Below the pieces are notes generated by a model, which saw only the letters and a program-made list of their open reading frames with translations, ran no database searches and was not told where the DNA came from. A DNA stretch of 64,000 bases, from contig CAZZZL010000014.1 of NCBI GenBank assembly GCA_964658655.1, positions 1 to 64,000 on the forward strand. The letters run 5' to 3'. Source of the stretch: G963692885 sp964658655. Its GTDB lineage: Bacteria > Acidobacteriota > Terriglobia > Terriglobales > Acidobacteriaceae. Below are positions 42,046-52,400 of the stretch, piece by piece. The position numbers and the translations under genes are program-made. Every line of letters begins with the position of its first letter. The first letter of the stretch is position 1.

Positions 42046-45000
42046 ATATCTCTGCTCCATTCATCCGTCGGCCGGTTGCTACTACATTGTTGACGGCAGC
42101 CATCGCGATCGCCGGCATTCTTGCGTTCGTGCATCTTCCGGTTTCGTCGTTGCCGCAGGTGGATTTCGCAACAATTACTGTAGCGAGTACGCTGCCGGGG
42201 GCGAGTCCCGAGGTAATGGCGTCTTCAGTGGCGACACCGTTGGAGCGACAGTTCGGCCACATTGCCGGGGTTACCCAGATGACTTCATCGAGTACGCTTG
42301 GTGTCGTTTCGGTGACACTGCAGTTCGATTTTACGCGCGATGTGGATGGAGCGGCGCGTGATGTAGAAGCAGCCATCAATGCAGCGCGCACGTATTTGCC
42401 GGCAAATCTTCCGGCGAATCCTACGTACAGGAAAATCAATTCGGCAGTCGCGCCGGTGATGGTGCTTGATCTGACGTCACCGCTGCACGGGCGTGGCGAG
42501 TTGTACGACACTGCGTCGTCGGTGATTCAACAGAAGTTGTCGCAGGTGCCCGGAGTGGGCCAGGTGCAGGTCGCTGGAAGCTCGCTGCCGGCTGTGAGGA
42601 TCGAGGTTGATCCGCAACAGTTGAACAGCTACGGGCTGGGCATGCAGGATGTGGCTCGCGTCATCAGCGAGCAGAATTCTAATCGGCCGAAAGGGCAATT
42701 GTCCGATGAGAATACGACTGCGGACATTGGTGCGAACGATCAGATTTCCAAGGCCAAGGATTACGCACCGCTGGTGATTGGCAGCGCAAACGGGAAGGTG
42801 CTGCGGTTAAGCGATGTGGCGCGCGTGTATGACTCGACGCAGACGCTGCGGTCGGCGGGCTTCATGAATCAGCAGCCGGCGATTGTGCTTTTGGTCTTCC
42901 GGTTGCCCGGCGCGAATGTCATCGATACAGTCGATCGCATCAAGGCAGTGTTGCCGTCGGTGCGGGCTTCGATTCCGGCGGCCGATACGCTGTCCGTCAT
43001 CACCGATCTGACGACGACGATTCGTGCGTCGGTGCATGATGTCGAGCGATCGCTGATCATCTCGATCATTCTTGTAGTGTCGGTTGTCTTTGTTTTTCTG
43101 CGCAGTGCACGAGCCACGCTGATACCGGGAGTGGCTGTGACGGTGTCGTTGATCGGCACATTTGCCGTGATGTACCTGGCGCACTTCAGTCTCGACAATC
43201 TTTCATTGATGGCGTTGACCGTGTCGACCGGGTTCGTGGTGGACGATGCGATCGTGGTAATGGAAAATATCACGCGGCTGATTGAACAGGGGATGCCGCC
43301 GATGCAGGCGGCGCTGCAGGGAGCCGAAGAGGTTGGCTTCACGGTGCTGTCGATGAGTCTCTCGCTGATCGCGGTGTTCGTGCCCATTCTGTTCATGGGT
43401 GGAATTGTCGGGAGGTTGTTTCACGAGTTTGCGTTCACGCTCGCGACGTCGATTGCTGTCTCGATGGTGATCTCGCTCACTGTGACGCCGATGATGTGTT
43501 CGCGCATGCTCAAGCCGCATGCGGGCGTGAAGCATAACGCAATTTATAAATGGAGCGAGCGCGGCTTTGACCTGCTGCTTGAGGGTTATCGGCGCAGCCT
43601 GATCTGGGCGCTGCGTAATCCGGCGCTGGTGATCGCGATTCTTATCGTGACGCTGGGATTGAATGTGGTGCTGGTCGGACGTGTGCCGAAAGGATTTTTT
43701 CCGCTGCAGGATACGGGTAACCTGCAAGGCGGCATACAGGGTTCGCAGGATGCATCGTTCCATTCCATGAGTGACTCGGTACTTGACGATGAGAAGGTGG
43801 TGCAGGCCGATCCGGCGGTGCAGAATGTGATTGGCTTTACCGGCGGCCAGGGTGGTCCTGGCGGTGGCGCGAGTAATACAGGCTTCATGTTCGTAAGTCT
43901 CAAGCCTCTTGTTGATCGAGGCATAAGCGCTGCGGCTGTGGTCGATCGACTTCGTCCAAAACTCGCGGCCCTCACGGGGGCGTCAACTTTTCTGCAGGCT
44001 TCGCAGGATTTATCTGTTGGTGGCCGGCAAAGCAATGCGGCGTATCAATACCAGTTGTCGGCCGACACGGTTGAGGATTTGTCGTCATGGGGCCCGCGTC
44101 TCTACAACGAGATGCGCAAGATGCCGCAGTTGAAAGATGTGACGACGGACCAGCAAAACAACGGTCTGCAGATGCTGCTGAGCTATGATCGGCCGACGGC
44201 GGCGCGCTTCGGCATTACACCGCAGGCAATCGACAACACGCTTTACCTGAATTACGGCGAAGCGGAAGTCTCGACGATTTACACGTCGCTGAACCAGTAT
44301 TACGTGGTGCAGGAGGCGGCGCCCCAGTTTCTGCTCAGTCCGAAAACGCTGAAGTCGACATTTATTCATCCTGAAGGCGGTGGATCGGTGCCTCTGAATG
44401 CGGTGTCAACATCGAAGGCGTCGACATCGTCACTGGCAATCAATCACTCATCCTTTTTCCCATCAGTCACTGTTGCATTTAACCTGGCGCCGGGCGTTTC
44501 GCTGGGAGAGGCGACGAAGCTGATCGCTCAAATGGAGCAGCGCATCGGTGTGCCGTCTTCGATCCGCGGGACATTTGCGGGCACGGCGCAGGCGTTTCAG
44601 AAATCACTGGCTACAGAGCCGCTGCTGATTATTACGGCGCTGCTCGCCATCTACATTGTGCTCGGCATCCTGTATGAAAGCCTGGTGCATCCGATTACGA
44701 TTCTCACTACGCTGCCGTCTGCGAGTGTTGGTGCAGTACTGGCGCTGATCCTGTTCCACAGCGAACTGGATGTGATCTCGCTGATCGGCATTATCCTGCT
44801 GATCGGTATCGTAAAAAAGAATGCGATCATGATGATCGACTTTGCTCTGCAGGCGGAGCGACTGGAAGGCAAGAATACGCGCGACGCAATTTTCGAGGCG
44901 TGTATGCTGCGTTTCAGGCCGATCCTGATGACGACGATGGCTGCACTTTTCGGTGCGCTGCCACTGGCTTTCGGGACGGGGACGGGATCCGAGTTGCGCA

Positions 45001-45161
45001 GGCCGCTGGGCGTTGCCATTGCCGGCGGACTGCTGTTCAGCCAGGTGTTGACGCTCTACACGACGCCGGTGATTTATCTCTACTTCGACAAAATCAGTAC
45101 GCGCTTCGGGCGTCGCAATGCCGGCGGCGTGCATGCTGCGCACGCGCCGGCGGGCGACTAG
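42042..45161 (+). CDS. RND transporter (MdtC-like), cluster 1
   Basis: 1039 residues, ATGA overlap with the preceding pump. Contains LTVSTGFVVDDAIVVMENIT (proton-relay Asp pair), VGRVPKGFFPLQDTGNLQG and IGIILLIGIVKKNAIMMIDF, as in RND pumps of the MdtC type. No low-complexity insert. Its stop codon and that of the converging GH2 gene share CTAG (45158-45161). No outer-membrane channel gene follows, so this system must borrow one, possibly from cluster 2. Confidence 0.93.
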   Translation: MNISAPFIRRPVATTLLTAAIAIAGILAFVHLPVSSLPQVDFATITVASTLPGASPEVMASSVATPLERQFGHIAGVTQMTSSSTLGVVSVTLQFDFTRDVDGAARDVEAAINAARTYLPANLPANPTYRKINSAVAPVMVLDLTSPLHGRGELYDTASSVIQQKLSQVPGVGQVQVAGSSLPAVRIEVDPQQLNSYGLGMQDVARVISEQNSNRPKGQLSDENTTADIGANDQISKAKDYAPLVIGSANGKVLRLSDVARVYDSTQTLRSAGFMNQQPAIVLLVFRLPGANVIDTVDRIKAVLPSVRASIPAADTLSVITDLTTTIRASVHDVERSLIISIILVVSVVFVFLRSARATLIPGVAVTVSLIGTFAVMYLAHFSLDNLSLMALTVSTGFVVDDAIVVMENITRLIEQGMPPMQAALQGAEEVGFTVLSMSLSLIAVFVPILFMGGIVGRLFHEFAFTLATSIAVSMVISLTVTPMMCSRMLKPHAGVKHNAIYKWSERGFDLLLEGYRRSLIWALRNPALVIAILIVTLGLNVVLVGRVPKGFFPLQDTGNLQGGIQGSQDASFHSMSDSVLDDEKVVQADPAVQNVIGFTGGQGGPGGGASNTGFMFVSLKPLVDRGISAAAVVDRLRPKLAALTGASTFLQASQDLSVGGRQSNAAYQYQLSADTVEDLSSWGPRLYNEMRKMPQLKDVTTDQQNNGLQMLLSYDRPTAARFGITPQAIDNTLYLNYGEAEVSTIYTSLNQYYVVQEAAPQFLLSPKTLKSTFIHPEGGGSVPLNAVSTSKASTSSLAINHSSFFPSVTVAFNLAPGVSLGEATKLIAQMEQRIGVPSSIRGTFAGTAQAFQKSLATEPLLIITALLAIYIVLGILYESLVHPITILTTLPSASVGAVLALILFHSELDVISLIGIILLIGIVKKNAIMMIDFALQAERLEGKNTRDAIFEACMLRFRPILMTTMAALFGALPLAFGTGTGSELRRPLGVAIAGGLLFSQVLTLYTTPVIYLYFDKISTRFGRRNAGGVHAAHAPAGD

Positions 45162-47479
45162 GCTTTTTCTGACTCAGCGGGTGTGATGTTCAGTTCGACG
45201 GACTGTTCACCCAGACGCGAATGCTTCGCGGTCAGCTTGACTTTGCCTGCGCTTTCCTTTGCGCGGATCCAGACGGCGCCGCGACCGCCGAAGAGCGCGA
45301 ATGGATTGTCGCCGATCAATTCTGCAGGACCGTCGAGTGTGAGCATGACGGGATCGTTGGCGTATGGACGAATGTTGCCGTACTCGTCTGTGACCCGCAT
45401 GACGACGCGCGTAGTGTCTGCGCCGTCAGCCTTCAGTTCGGAGTCATCGGGCAGCAGAACAAACTTTTGATCGACACCTTCGCCTGACATGTATTTTGTC
45501 GCGACGAGCTTGCCGCCGATGTAGCCTTCGATGCGCAGGTCGCCAAAGTCCTGCTTGAGGTCGGCGACATTGAAGCTGAACGGTGCGTACTTCAGGTGAG
45601 GAAACTGTTGATGGTCCGGTCCGCCTTCGGCGACCTGTACCCAATCACCTTTATCTTTGGTTTTGTACGCGAGCTTCACCTGTTCGCAGTTAGAGCAGAC
45701 CATCGCGATCGAAAAGTGGGTAGCTTCATCGCTCGATGCCCAGTGAAAGGCCGGTTCGAGGACGATTGCTTTTTCCGGCTCGATCTGTGACATGTAAAAG
45801 CTGGCGGCGGGCTTGGGTTCGCGGAAGATGTCGGAGACACCGTGATAGCAGATACGGTCGCCTGCACCGAAATCGTAGTGGGTGTTGTAGTCGAAGGCGC
45901 ACCAGCCGATGCCGCCGGCATACTGCGGGTTCGATGCGAGCTGATCGTGCACACGGGCATGGCGGATGGTGTGCTCGCGATGGCGCTCGTCATCGTCAAT
46001 CTGCTTGACGGGATAGGTGTGGCCGACAAATTCTGTGTTGAGATATTTTCCGTGGACAGGTGGCTTGAGTGGCCAGCCGAAGTCATTCATGGTGAAGACG
46101 TCTTCGAGAAATTCCGACTCCTGAAAATAGCGAATGCCGCCGGTCTGGCGTGAAGGATCAAGCTGGTGAGCGAGTGCGTTGGTGCGGATGTAGAAATCGT
46201 GGTTGTCGCGCGATTCGTTGATACGCACGCCCCACAGAATGATGGAGGGATGGTTCCAGTCGCGGCGGATCATGCGTCCGACGTTGTCGACAGAAATATC
46301 CTGCCACGGGAGCGGCCCCATGTGTTGCCAGCCGGGAATTTCTTCAAGGACAAGCAGTCCGATCTCGTCGCAGGCATCCAGGAAATGGCGCGACTGCGGA
46401 TAGTGCGACGTGCGTACGATGTTGGTATGCAGCTGCTGCTTGAGCAAGAGCGCGTCACGACGCTGCACGCGCGCAGGCATGGCCTGACCGACAAAAGGAA
46501 AAGTCTGGTGACGGTCGAGGCCACGCAGCTTGATGATATTGCCATTCAGCGAAAAGCCGTGATCTGTGAACATGGCTTCCCGGAAGCCGAAGCGGCGCGT
46601 TTCTTCGCCGATGAGTTTACTGCCATTCAACAGGCGCAGGCGGAGCGTGTAGAGATGGGGATGGTCGAGGTCCCACAATTCGACCTTTTCGATCGATGGA
46701 AAAGAGAGTGTGAATTTCTGCGGGTCACTTGCTTTTGCAGACAGCGGCTGCTCATGTTTCGCGGTGCCGATGGCGGTGTCGCCGCGCAGCAGTGTCGCTT
46801 CGACCGTGATGGCCTTGGCGGGATAGCCAGTGTTCTGCAGGTAGTATTCGACGTCAAGCGCGGGTTTTGTGAGGACATCTTTCGGACGAGCGATCAGGTT
46901 CTCGATGAAAACCTGGGGCACGATGCGTAAAGAGACTTCGCGATAAATCCCGCCGAAGGTCATGTAGTCGATCTGATAGCCGAACGGGGGGATATCAGCG
47001 CGCTCGGTAGAGTCGACTTCGACTGAAAGGACATTGTCGCCGGCGTAATCGATATGCGGAGTGAGGTCAAAATAAAACGGGGTGTAGCCGCCTTTATATT
47101 CGCCGAGTTTTTTGCCGTTGATCCAGACTGTTGAAGCAGTCATGACGCCTTCAAAATCAACGAAGACGTTATTGCCTTTGGCCTCAGCCGGCAGTTTGAA
47201 ATGGCGACGATAGACGGAGATGAATTCATAATCCTTGTCATCGAAGGAATGCCAGGGCAGCTTGATATTGGTGTGCGGGATGACCACTTTTTCGAAGGCG
47301 GAGTCGTCGAAACTGCGTTCATGCGCGCCCTGTATGACGCGTGGGGAGTAGAGCCAGCCGCGATTGATGGGCAGCACAAGCCTGCCCGTCTCCATGGCGG
47401 GCTGGGCGTGCAGGTTTGCAGAAATGGAAGCGGTTGCAACCAGGGCGCTACTGGTCTTCAGAAAGTCACGACGATCCAT
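45158..47479 (-). CDS. Secreted glycoside hydrolase family 2 protein (beta-galactosidase-like)
   Basis: 773 residues from MDRRDFLKTSSALVATASIS; GGAG lies just upstream. The twin-Arg-like RRDF motif suggests Tat or Sec export. The GH2 order is visible: a jelly-roll sugar-binding domain (residues about 30-190), an Ig-like domain, then a TIM barrel with KLRGLDRHQTFPFVG, VRTSHYPQSRHFLDACDEIG, the acid/base Glu in LWGVRINESRD (near residue 425) and a candidate nucleophile in YLNTEFVGH (near 482). A C-terminal Ig-like part follows. Substrate is a beta-galactoside or related glycan. It converges with the cluster-1 pump gene. Confidence 0.9.
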   Translation of the reverse strand: MDRRDFLKTSSALVATASISANLHAQPAMETGRLVLPINRGWLYSPRVIQGAHERSFDDSAFEKVVIPHTNIKLPWHSFDDKDYEFISVYRRHFKLPAEAKGNNVFVDFEGVMTASTVWINGKKLGEYKGGYTPFYFDLTPHIDYAGDNVLSVEVDSTERADIPPFGYQIDYMTFGGIYREVSLRIVPQVFIENLIARPKDVLTKPALDVEYYLQNTGYPAKAITVEATLLRGDTAIGTAKHEQPLSAKASDPQKFTLSFPSIEKVELWDLDHPHLYTLRLRLLNGSKLIGEETRRFGFREAMFTDHGFSLNGNIIKLRGLDRHQTFPFVGQAMPARVQRRDALLLKQQLHTNIVRTSHYPQSRHFLDACDEIGLLVLEEIPGWQHMGPLPWQDISVDNVGRMIRRDWNHPSIILWGVRINESRDNHDFYIRTNALAHQLDPSRQTGGIRYFQESEFLEDVFTMNDFGWPLKPPVHGKYLNTEFVGHTYPVKQIDDDERHREHTIRHARVHDQLASNPQYAGGIGWCAFDYNTHYDFGAGDRICYHGVSDIFREPKPAASFYMSQIEPEKAIVLEPAFHWASSDEATHFSIAMVCSNCEQVKLAYKTKDKGDWVQVAEGGPDHQQFPHLKYAPFSFNVADLKQDFGDLRIEGYIGGKLVATKYMSGEGVDQKFVLLPDDSELKADGADTTRVVMRVTDEYGNIRPYANDPVMLTLDGPAELIGDNPFALFGGRGAVWIRAKESAGKVKLTAKHSRLGEQSVELNITPAESEKA

Positions 47480-47566
47480 ACGATGCTCCAAGCCCTGCAT
47501 GATGCAGGGAAAAGCTATGCTATCTCATTTAGATATTGGCGAGCAGATTGCAATTATGAGCGAGGG

Positions 47567-47839
47567 TTACTGCCACCGCGTGGTATGCCGGGCCAGCCAC
47601 CAGCATGGCACATAGCCGGACTGTGGGAACAGGCTGCGCGCACACTGCTGCGGCTGTGTTCCCATGTAGTCATATTCTGCCTTGTTGCCTTTGAGCGGGG
47701 TCGACAGGTACTGCTCTACCTGGAACGTTTTATAGGCCGTGCCTCGCGAGGCGCGAATGTGCAGCATGCCCCAGTCGCCTGCGTATAACAGCAGGATCAG
47801 CGCGAGCAGTGTCTGCACAATGGTGCTGATTCGTCTCAT
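47567..47839 (-). CDS. Small membrane-anchored protein after the efflux channel gene
   Basis: 90 residues: one N-terminal helix (TIVQTLLALILLLYAGDWGM) then a short periplasmic domain with YKTFQVEQYLSTPLKGNKAE, YDYMGTQPQQCARSLFPQSG and YVPCWWLARH, including two cysteines that could pair. It begins 21 nt after the outer-membrane channel stop on the same strand, so it looks like the fifth gene of efflux cluster 2. I do not know a named family. An envelope-associated role is inferred. Confidence 0.75.
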   Translation of the reverse strand: MRRISTIVQTLLALILLLYAGDWGMLHIRASRGTAYKTFQVEQYLSTPLKGNKAEYDYMGTQPQQCARSLFPQSGYVPCWWLARHTTRWQ

Positions 47840-47860
47840 GCCCGCGCTTATCCTCTTGAG

Positions 47861-49438
47861 CTACTGGTCAATTTTTGTATCGGCGCTCGTCGGTTTTTTT
47901 GTGACCTGCGAGGCAGTGGGTAATTGCGAAGTGTCCCACCCGCCACCAAGGGCTGCTACCAGTTGTACGGCAGATGTCATCTGCGAGACCTGCAGTGATG
48001 TGAGTGTCTGCTGATTCGATAAGAGCGTCGTCTGCGCAGTCACGACGTTCACGTACGGGTCGATGCCCGTGTCGTAACGCGCCATCTCAAGTTTGTTATA
48101 GATTTTCGCAGAGTCAACTGCTTCCTGCACTTGCTTGATCTGATTACTGTAGACCCGCACGGATGCAAGATAATCTTCGACCTGCTGAAAGGCAGTCAGG
48201 ACAGTCTGACGGTAGGCGGCCACGTCGGCGTTGTAAGTGGCGATGTACTGGTTAACTTCCGCGCGGCGCAGACCACCATCGTAGACAGTTTCGCTGAAGG
48301 CCGGCCCGGCAGACCAGAAGCGGCTTGGCCAATCGAACCAGTGCTTGAGCGTGGATGCTTCAAATCCGCCATCCGCGGTAAGGGTGAGGGTCGGGTAGTA
48401 GGCGGCGTAGGCAATGCCGATCTCTGCATTGGCGGCGGCCATAGTGCGCTCTGCGGCGGCAATGTCCGGCCGACGTTGCAGCAGCGCCGAGGGCATACCG
48501 AGCGGGATGGGCGGAGGCGCGGCCAGCATCGGCTTGACCGGGATGGAGAAGTCGGACGCGTTCTTGCCAATGAGAGTCGCGATGGCGTGTTCATACTGCG
48601 CGCGGGCGACCTGGAGATTCGTTGTGACGGCCTGCTGCGTCTGCAAAGTATTTTTGGCTTCGACGACAGAGATCTGATCGCCGACGCCCGTGTCATATTG
48701 ATTCTGCGTGTATTTCAGCGATTGCCTGTCTGCCTCAACCGTGTCCTGATAGAGCTTGATGAGCGCGTCCTGTCCGCGCACTTCAAAGAAATACTGGGCG
48801 AGCGATGCCTGCTCGGTGAGGCGCTCATTTTCGAGATCGGCTGCGCTCAACTGTGCCGAGGCCTGATATTGGCGAACAGTGTTGCGAACTTTGCCCCAGA
48901 GATCCGGCTCCCAAGAAAGATCAAGCGGAGCACTCCACAGAGAGCTTTCAGAGCCGGTATTGGTGGCCACGCCGCCGGTGCCGGTTCCCGTCGAACCTGC
49001 GCCGCTGCCGCCAGTTCCAAGTACAGACGAAGAATTTTTCAGGTTGGAGGACGAGCGTGTGCGATTGAAGCTCGGACCGATAGTAGCAGTCGGGAAATAC
49101 TGCGCGCGCGCCTGGCGGACGAGGGTGCGCGCTTCCATGTAGTTCTCAAAATACTGGCGGATGTTCTGGTTGTTGATATTGAGCTGATCTTCGAGGGCGT
49201 TCAGTTCGGGATCACCGAAGATTTCCCACCATTTGCCGCGCAGCATCGCATCGCTGGGCGTGGCGACCTGCCAGCCATCGCTGCTCTTCGGGACTTCCTT
49301 ATAGGCGACAGGGGGCGCCTGGGCCGTAGCGGGAACATGATATTTAGGGCCGACATTGCAGCCGGCGAGCAGGGCAGCGGAAAGGGCGGCAAGTGCAAAA
49401 GCGTAGCGTCGTGTTTGTTTTATTTTCGTCATGGTCAT
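47861..49438 (-). CDS. Outer-membrane efflux channel, NodT/OprM type
   Basis: 525 residues. A lipoprotein signal with lipobox LLAGC (Cys27) leads to the OEP domains: WWEIFGDPELNALEDQLNIN, two tandem helical repeats such as RQYFENYMEARTLVRQARAQ, and LGMPSALLQRRPDIAAAERT. A Gly/Ser/Thr-rich insert (about residues 132-160) lies in the first extracellular loop region. The start overlaps the upstream pump stop by 4 nt. It forms the trans-envelope channel of the adjacent pump and could serve cluster 1. Confidence 0.94.
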   Translation of the reverse strand: MTMTKIKQTRRYAFALAALSAALLAGCNVGPKYHVPATAQAPPVAYKEVPKSSDGWQVATPSDAMLRGKWWEIFGDPELNALEDQLNINNQNIRQYFENYMEARTLVRQARAQYFPTATIGPSFNRTRSSSNLKNSSSVLGTGGSGAGSTGTGTGGVATNTGSESSLWSAPLDLSWEPDLWGKVRNTVRQYQASAQLSAADLENERLTEQASLAQYFFEVRGQDALIKLYQDTVEADRQSLKYTQNQYDTGVGDQISVVEAKNTLQTQQAVTTNLQVARAQYEHAIATLIGKNASDFSIPVKPMLAAPPPIPLGMPSALLQRRPDIAAAERTMAAANAEIGIAYAAYYPTLTLTADGGFEASTLKHWFDWPSRFWSAGPAFSETVYDGGLRRAEVNQYIATYNADVAAYRQTVLTAFQQVEDYLASVRVYSNQIKQVQEAVDSAKIYNKLEMARYDTGIDPYVNVVTAQTTLLSNQQTLTSLQVSQMTSAVQLVAALGGGWDTSQLPTASQVTKKPTSADTKIDQ

Positions 49439-52400
49439 GGCGTAACCTCGCCAACTTCAGGGTGAAAGTCATCATGCGTCTTGCCTGCCATGCGCAGACG
49501 CAGCTTGTCGAGCGTGAGATAAACGACCGGCGTGGTGTAGAGCGTCAGCAGCTGGCTGACGATCAATCCCCCAACTATGGTAATGCCTAGCGGTCGACGA
49601 AGTTCAGAACCGGTGCCGGTGCCGAAGGCCAGTGGCAGGGCGCCGAAGAGCGCGGCCATGGTGGTCATCAGGATCGGGCGGAAGCGCAGGATGCAGGCCT
49701 CGAAGATCGCATCGCCGGTGCTCTTGCCATCAAGCCGCTCCGCCTGCAGCGCAAAGTCGATCATCATGATGGCGTTCTTTTTCACGATGCCGATGAGCAG
49801 CACAATGCCGATGATCGAGATGACATTGAGATCGATTTTAAAGATCATCAGCGCGAGCATGGCACCGACACTGGCCGAGGGCAAGGTGGAAATAATCGTG
49901 AGCGGATGGACTAGGCTTTCATACAGGATGCCGAGCACGATGTAGACGGCGAGCAGCGCTGTCAGGATCAGGTAGGGCTCGGTACTGAGCGATTGCTGGT
50001 ATGCCTGCAGGGTGCCGGCGAAGAAGCCGCGCACGGTGCCCGGTGTGCCGAGCCTCTGCTTCAGTTGATCGATCTCGCGTGTCGCGTCGCTCAACGACAG
50101 GCCCGGCGCCAGGTTGAACGAGACGGTGACCGAGGGAAAGAGGCCGGTGTGATTGACGGTCAGCGGCGTGGTGCCGGAGTGGTCCTTGGTGAACGCCGCG
50201 AGCGGGACTTCACCGTGCGTCGATGTGTGGAAATAGATGGCATTGAAGCCGGCCGGCGTCTGCAGGTATTGCGGCGCAATTTCCATGACGACGTAGTACT
50301 GGTTCAGCTGTGTATAGATGAGGGAGACTTCCTGCTGACCGAATGCGCCGTAGAGTGTCGAATCGATGCTGGATGGCGTCAGGCCCAGCCGAGCGGCGGT
50401 CGCGCGATCATATTCGAGCTGCTCGTCAAGACCGCCATTCTGCTGATCGGAATTCACATCCTGAAAGCCTGGCAGGGTCTTCATTTGCTTCAACAGTATG
50501 GGGCCCCAGGTTGAAAGGTCTTCGATGTTGTCCGACTGAATAGTGTATTGATAGAGTGCGTTGCCGCCGCGGCCGCCGATGCGCAGGTCCTGCGCGGCCT
50601 GCAGGAAGGCTGAGGCGACAGGCAGCCGGTTGAGCTTTGGACGGAGCCGGTTGATCACTTCCATCGCGCCGACTTTGCGCACGTTCAACGGCTTCAACGC
50701 GACATAGATGAAGCCGCCATTGGTCTGGCCGCCACCGGTATAGGCGTTCACGTTGGCGACTGCCGGATCATGGGTGATGACGTTCACCAGTTGGCGTACG
50801 GAATTATCCATGGCAGGGAATGAGGCGTCCTGCGGACCCTGGACACCACCGACCAGCGCACCAGTATCCTGCTGCGGGAAAAAGCCTTTGGGAATCTTGA
50901 TGACCAGCACAACATTCAGCGCGACCGTGAGGAAAAGCACGATCAGCATGAGCGCTGAATTATCGAGCGCCCACAGCAGCGAGTGGCGATACACCGAGAG
51001 CAGCCAGTTGAAAGAGTTCTCACTCGCGCGGTAAAGAAAATTGTGTTTTTTGGTGTGGTCTTCCGGCTTGAGCAAGTGCGCGCACATCATCGGTGTGGTG
51101 GTGAGCGAGATCACCATGGAGACAGCGATTGCGGTCGAGAGCGTGACGGCAAATTCACGGAAGAGCCGGCCGACAATGCCGCCCATCAGAAGAATGGGAA
51201 TGAAGACGGCGATGAGCGACATGCTTATGGAGAAGACGGTGAAGCCAATCTCCTTTGCGCCCTTCAACGCTGCTTCGACGGGCTTCATGCCCTGCTCGAG
51301 ATAGCGCGATATGTTCTCCATGACGACGATGGCGTCGTCGACGACGAAGCCGGTGGAGATGGTGAGGGCCATCAGAGACAAATTGTCCAGACTGTAGCCG
51401 AGCAGGTACATCACGGCGAAAGTGCCGATGAGCGAGACCGGTACGGCGACGGCCGGGATGAATGTCGCGCGGCCGTTCCTCAGGAAGATGAAGACGACGA
51501 TGATGACCAGCACGATCGAGAGAATAAGCGAGCGTTCGACATCATCGACCGAGGCGCGAATGGTCGTCGTTCGATCGAGGACCACGGTGCTCTTGATGCC
51601 CTGCGGGATGGAAGCTTCGATCGACGGCAGCTCGGCCTTGATGCGTTCGTTGGTCTGAATGATGTTGGCACCGGGCTGACGGAAAATGATGACCGTGACC
51701 GACGGAATGCCATTCAGATAGCCGGCAGTGCGCACATTCTGCACGCCGTCAGTGACGGACGCGACATCCTCCAGATGGATCGCCGCGCCATGGTAGTAGC
51801 CGACTACAAGCGGCTTGTACTGCTCCGCCTTGGAGATCTGATCATTGGTGATGATGTCCGATGTGGATGTGCCATTGGTGATCTGGCCGCGTGCGAGATC
51901 CGAGTTCTGCAGACTCAGCATCGACTGCACATCTGTCAGCGCAAGCCCGAAGCTGTTGAGCTTGGTGGGATCGACGTCCACGCGGACCGAGGGCAGCGAG
52001 CTGCCGCCGACGCCGACCTGGCCAACGCCCTGGATCTGTGACAGCTTCTGTTCCATGATGGTCGAAGCGGCGTCATAGAGGGCGCCCTTGTCGAGCTTGG
52101 TCGAGGTAAGACCAATGATCATGATCGGCGCATCGGCCGGGTTCACTTTGCGATACGTTGGATTGCCGGGCAGGTTTGCGGGCAGATAGCTGCGTGCGGC
52201 GTTGATAGCGGCTTCCACGTCACGGGCGGCGCCATCGATGTTGCGGCTCAGGTCGAATTGCAGCGTCACGCTGGTGCTGCCGAGCGAGCTGGCTGAAGTC
52301 ATCTCTGTCACGCCGGCAATATGTCCGAACTGGCGTTCGAGCGGCGTTGCGACTGAGGACGCCATGATGTTCGCGCTGGCGCCGGACAAGCCTGCCTGCA

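Noticed and set aside
48131..49465. 444-residue plus-strand frame opposite the efflux channel gene
   Set aside because: It is the antisense of a well-supported channel gene and has an Arg/Asp/Gly-rich composition typical of high-GC shadow frames.
50983..52041. 352-residue plus-strand frame opposite the MdtC-like gene
   Set aside because: A shadow of the RND pump; His/Asp/Gly/Arg-biased with no recognisable fold.
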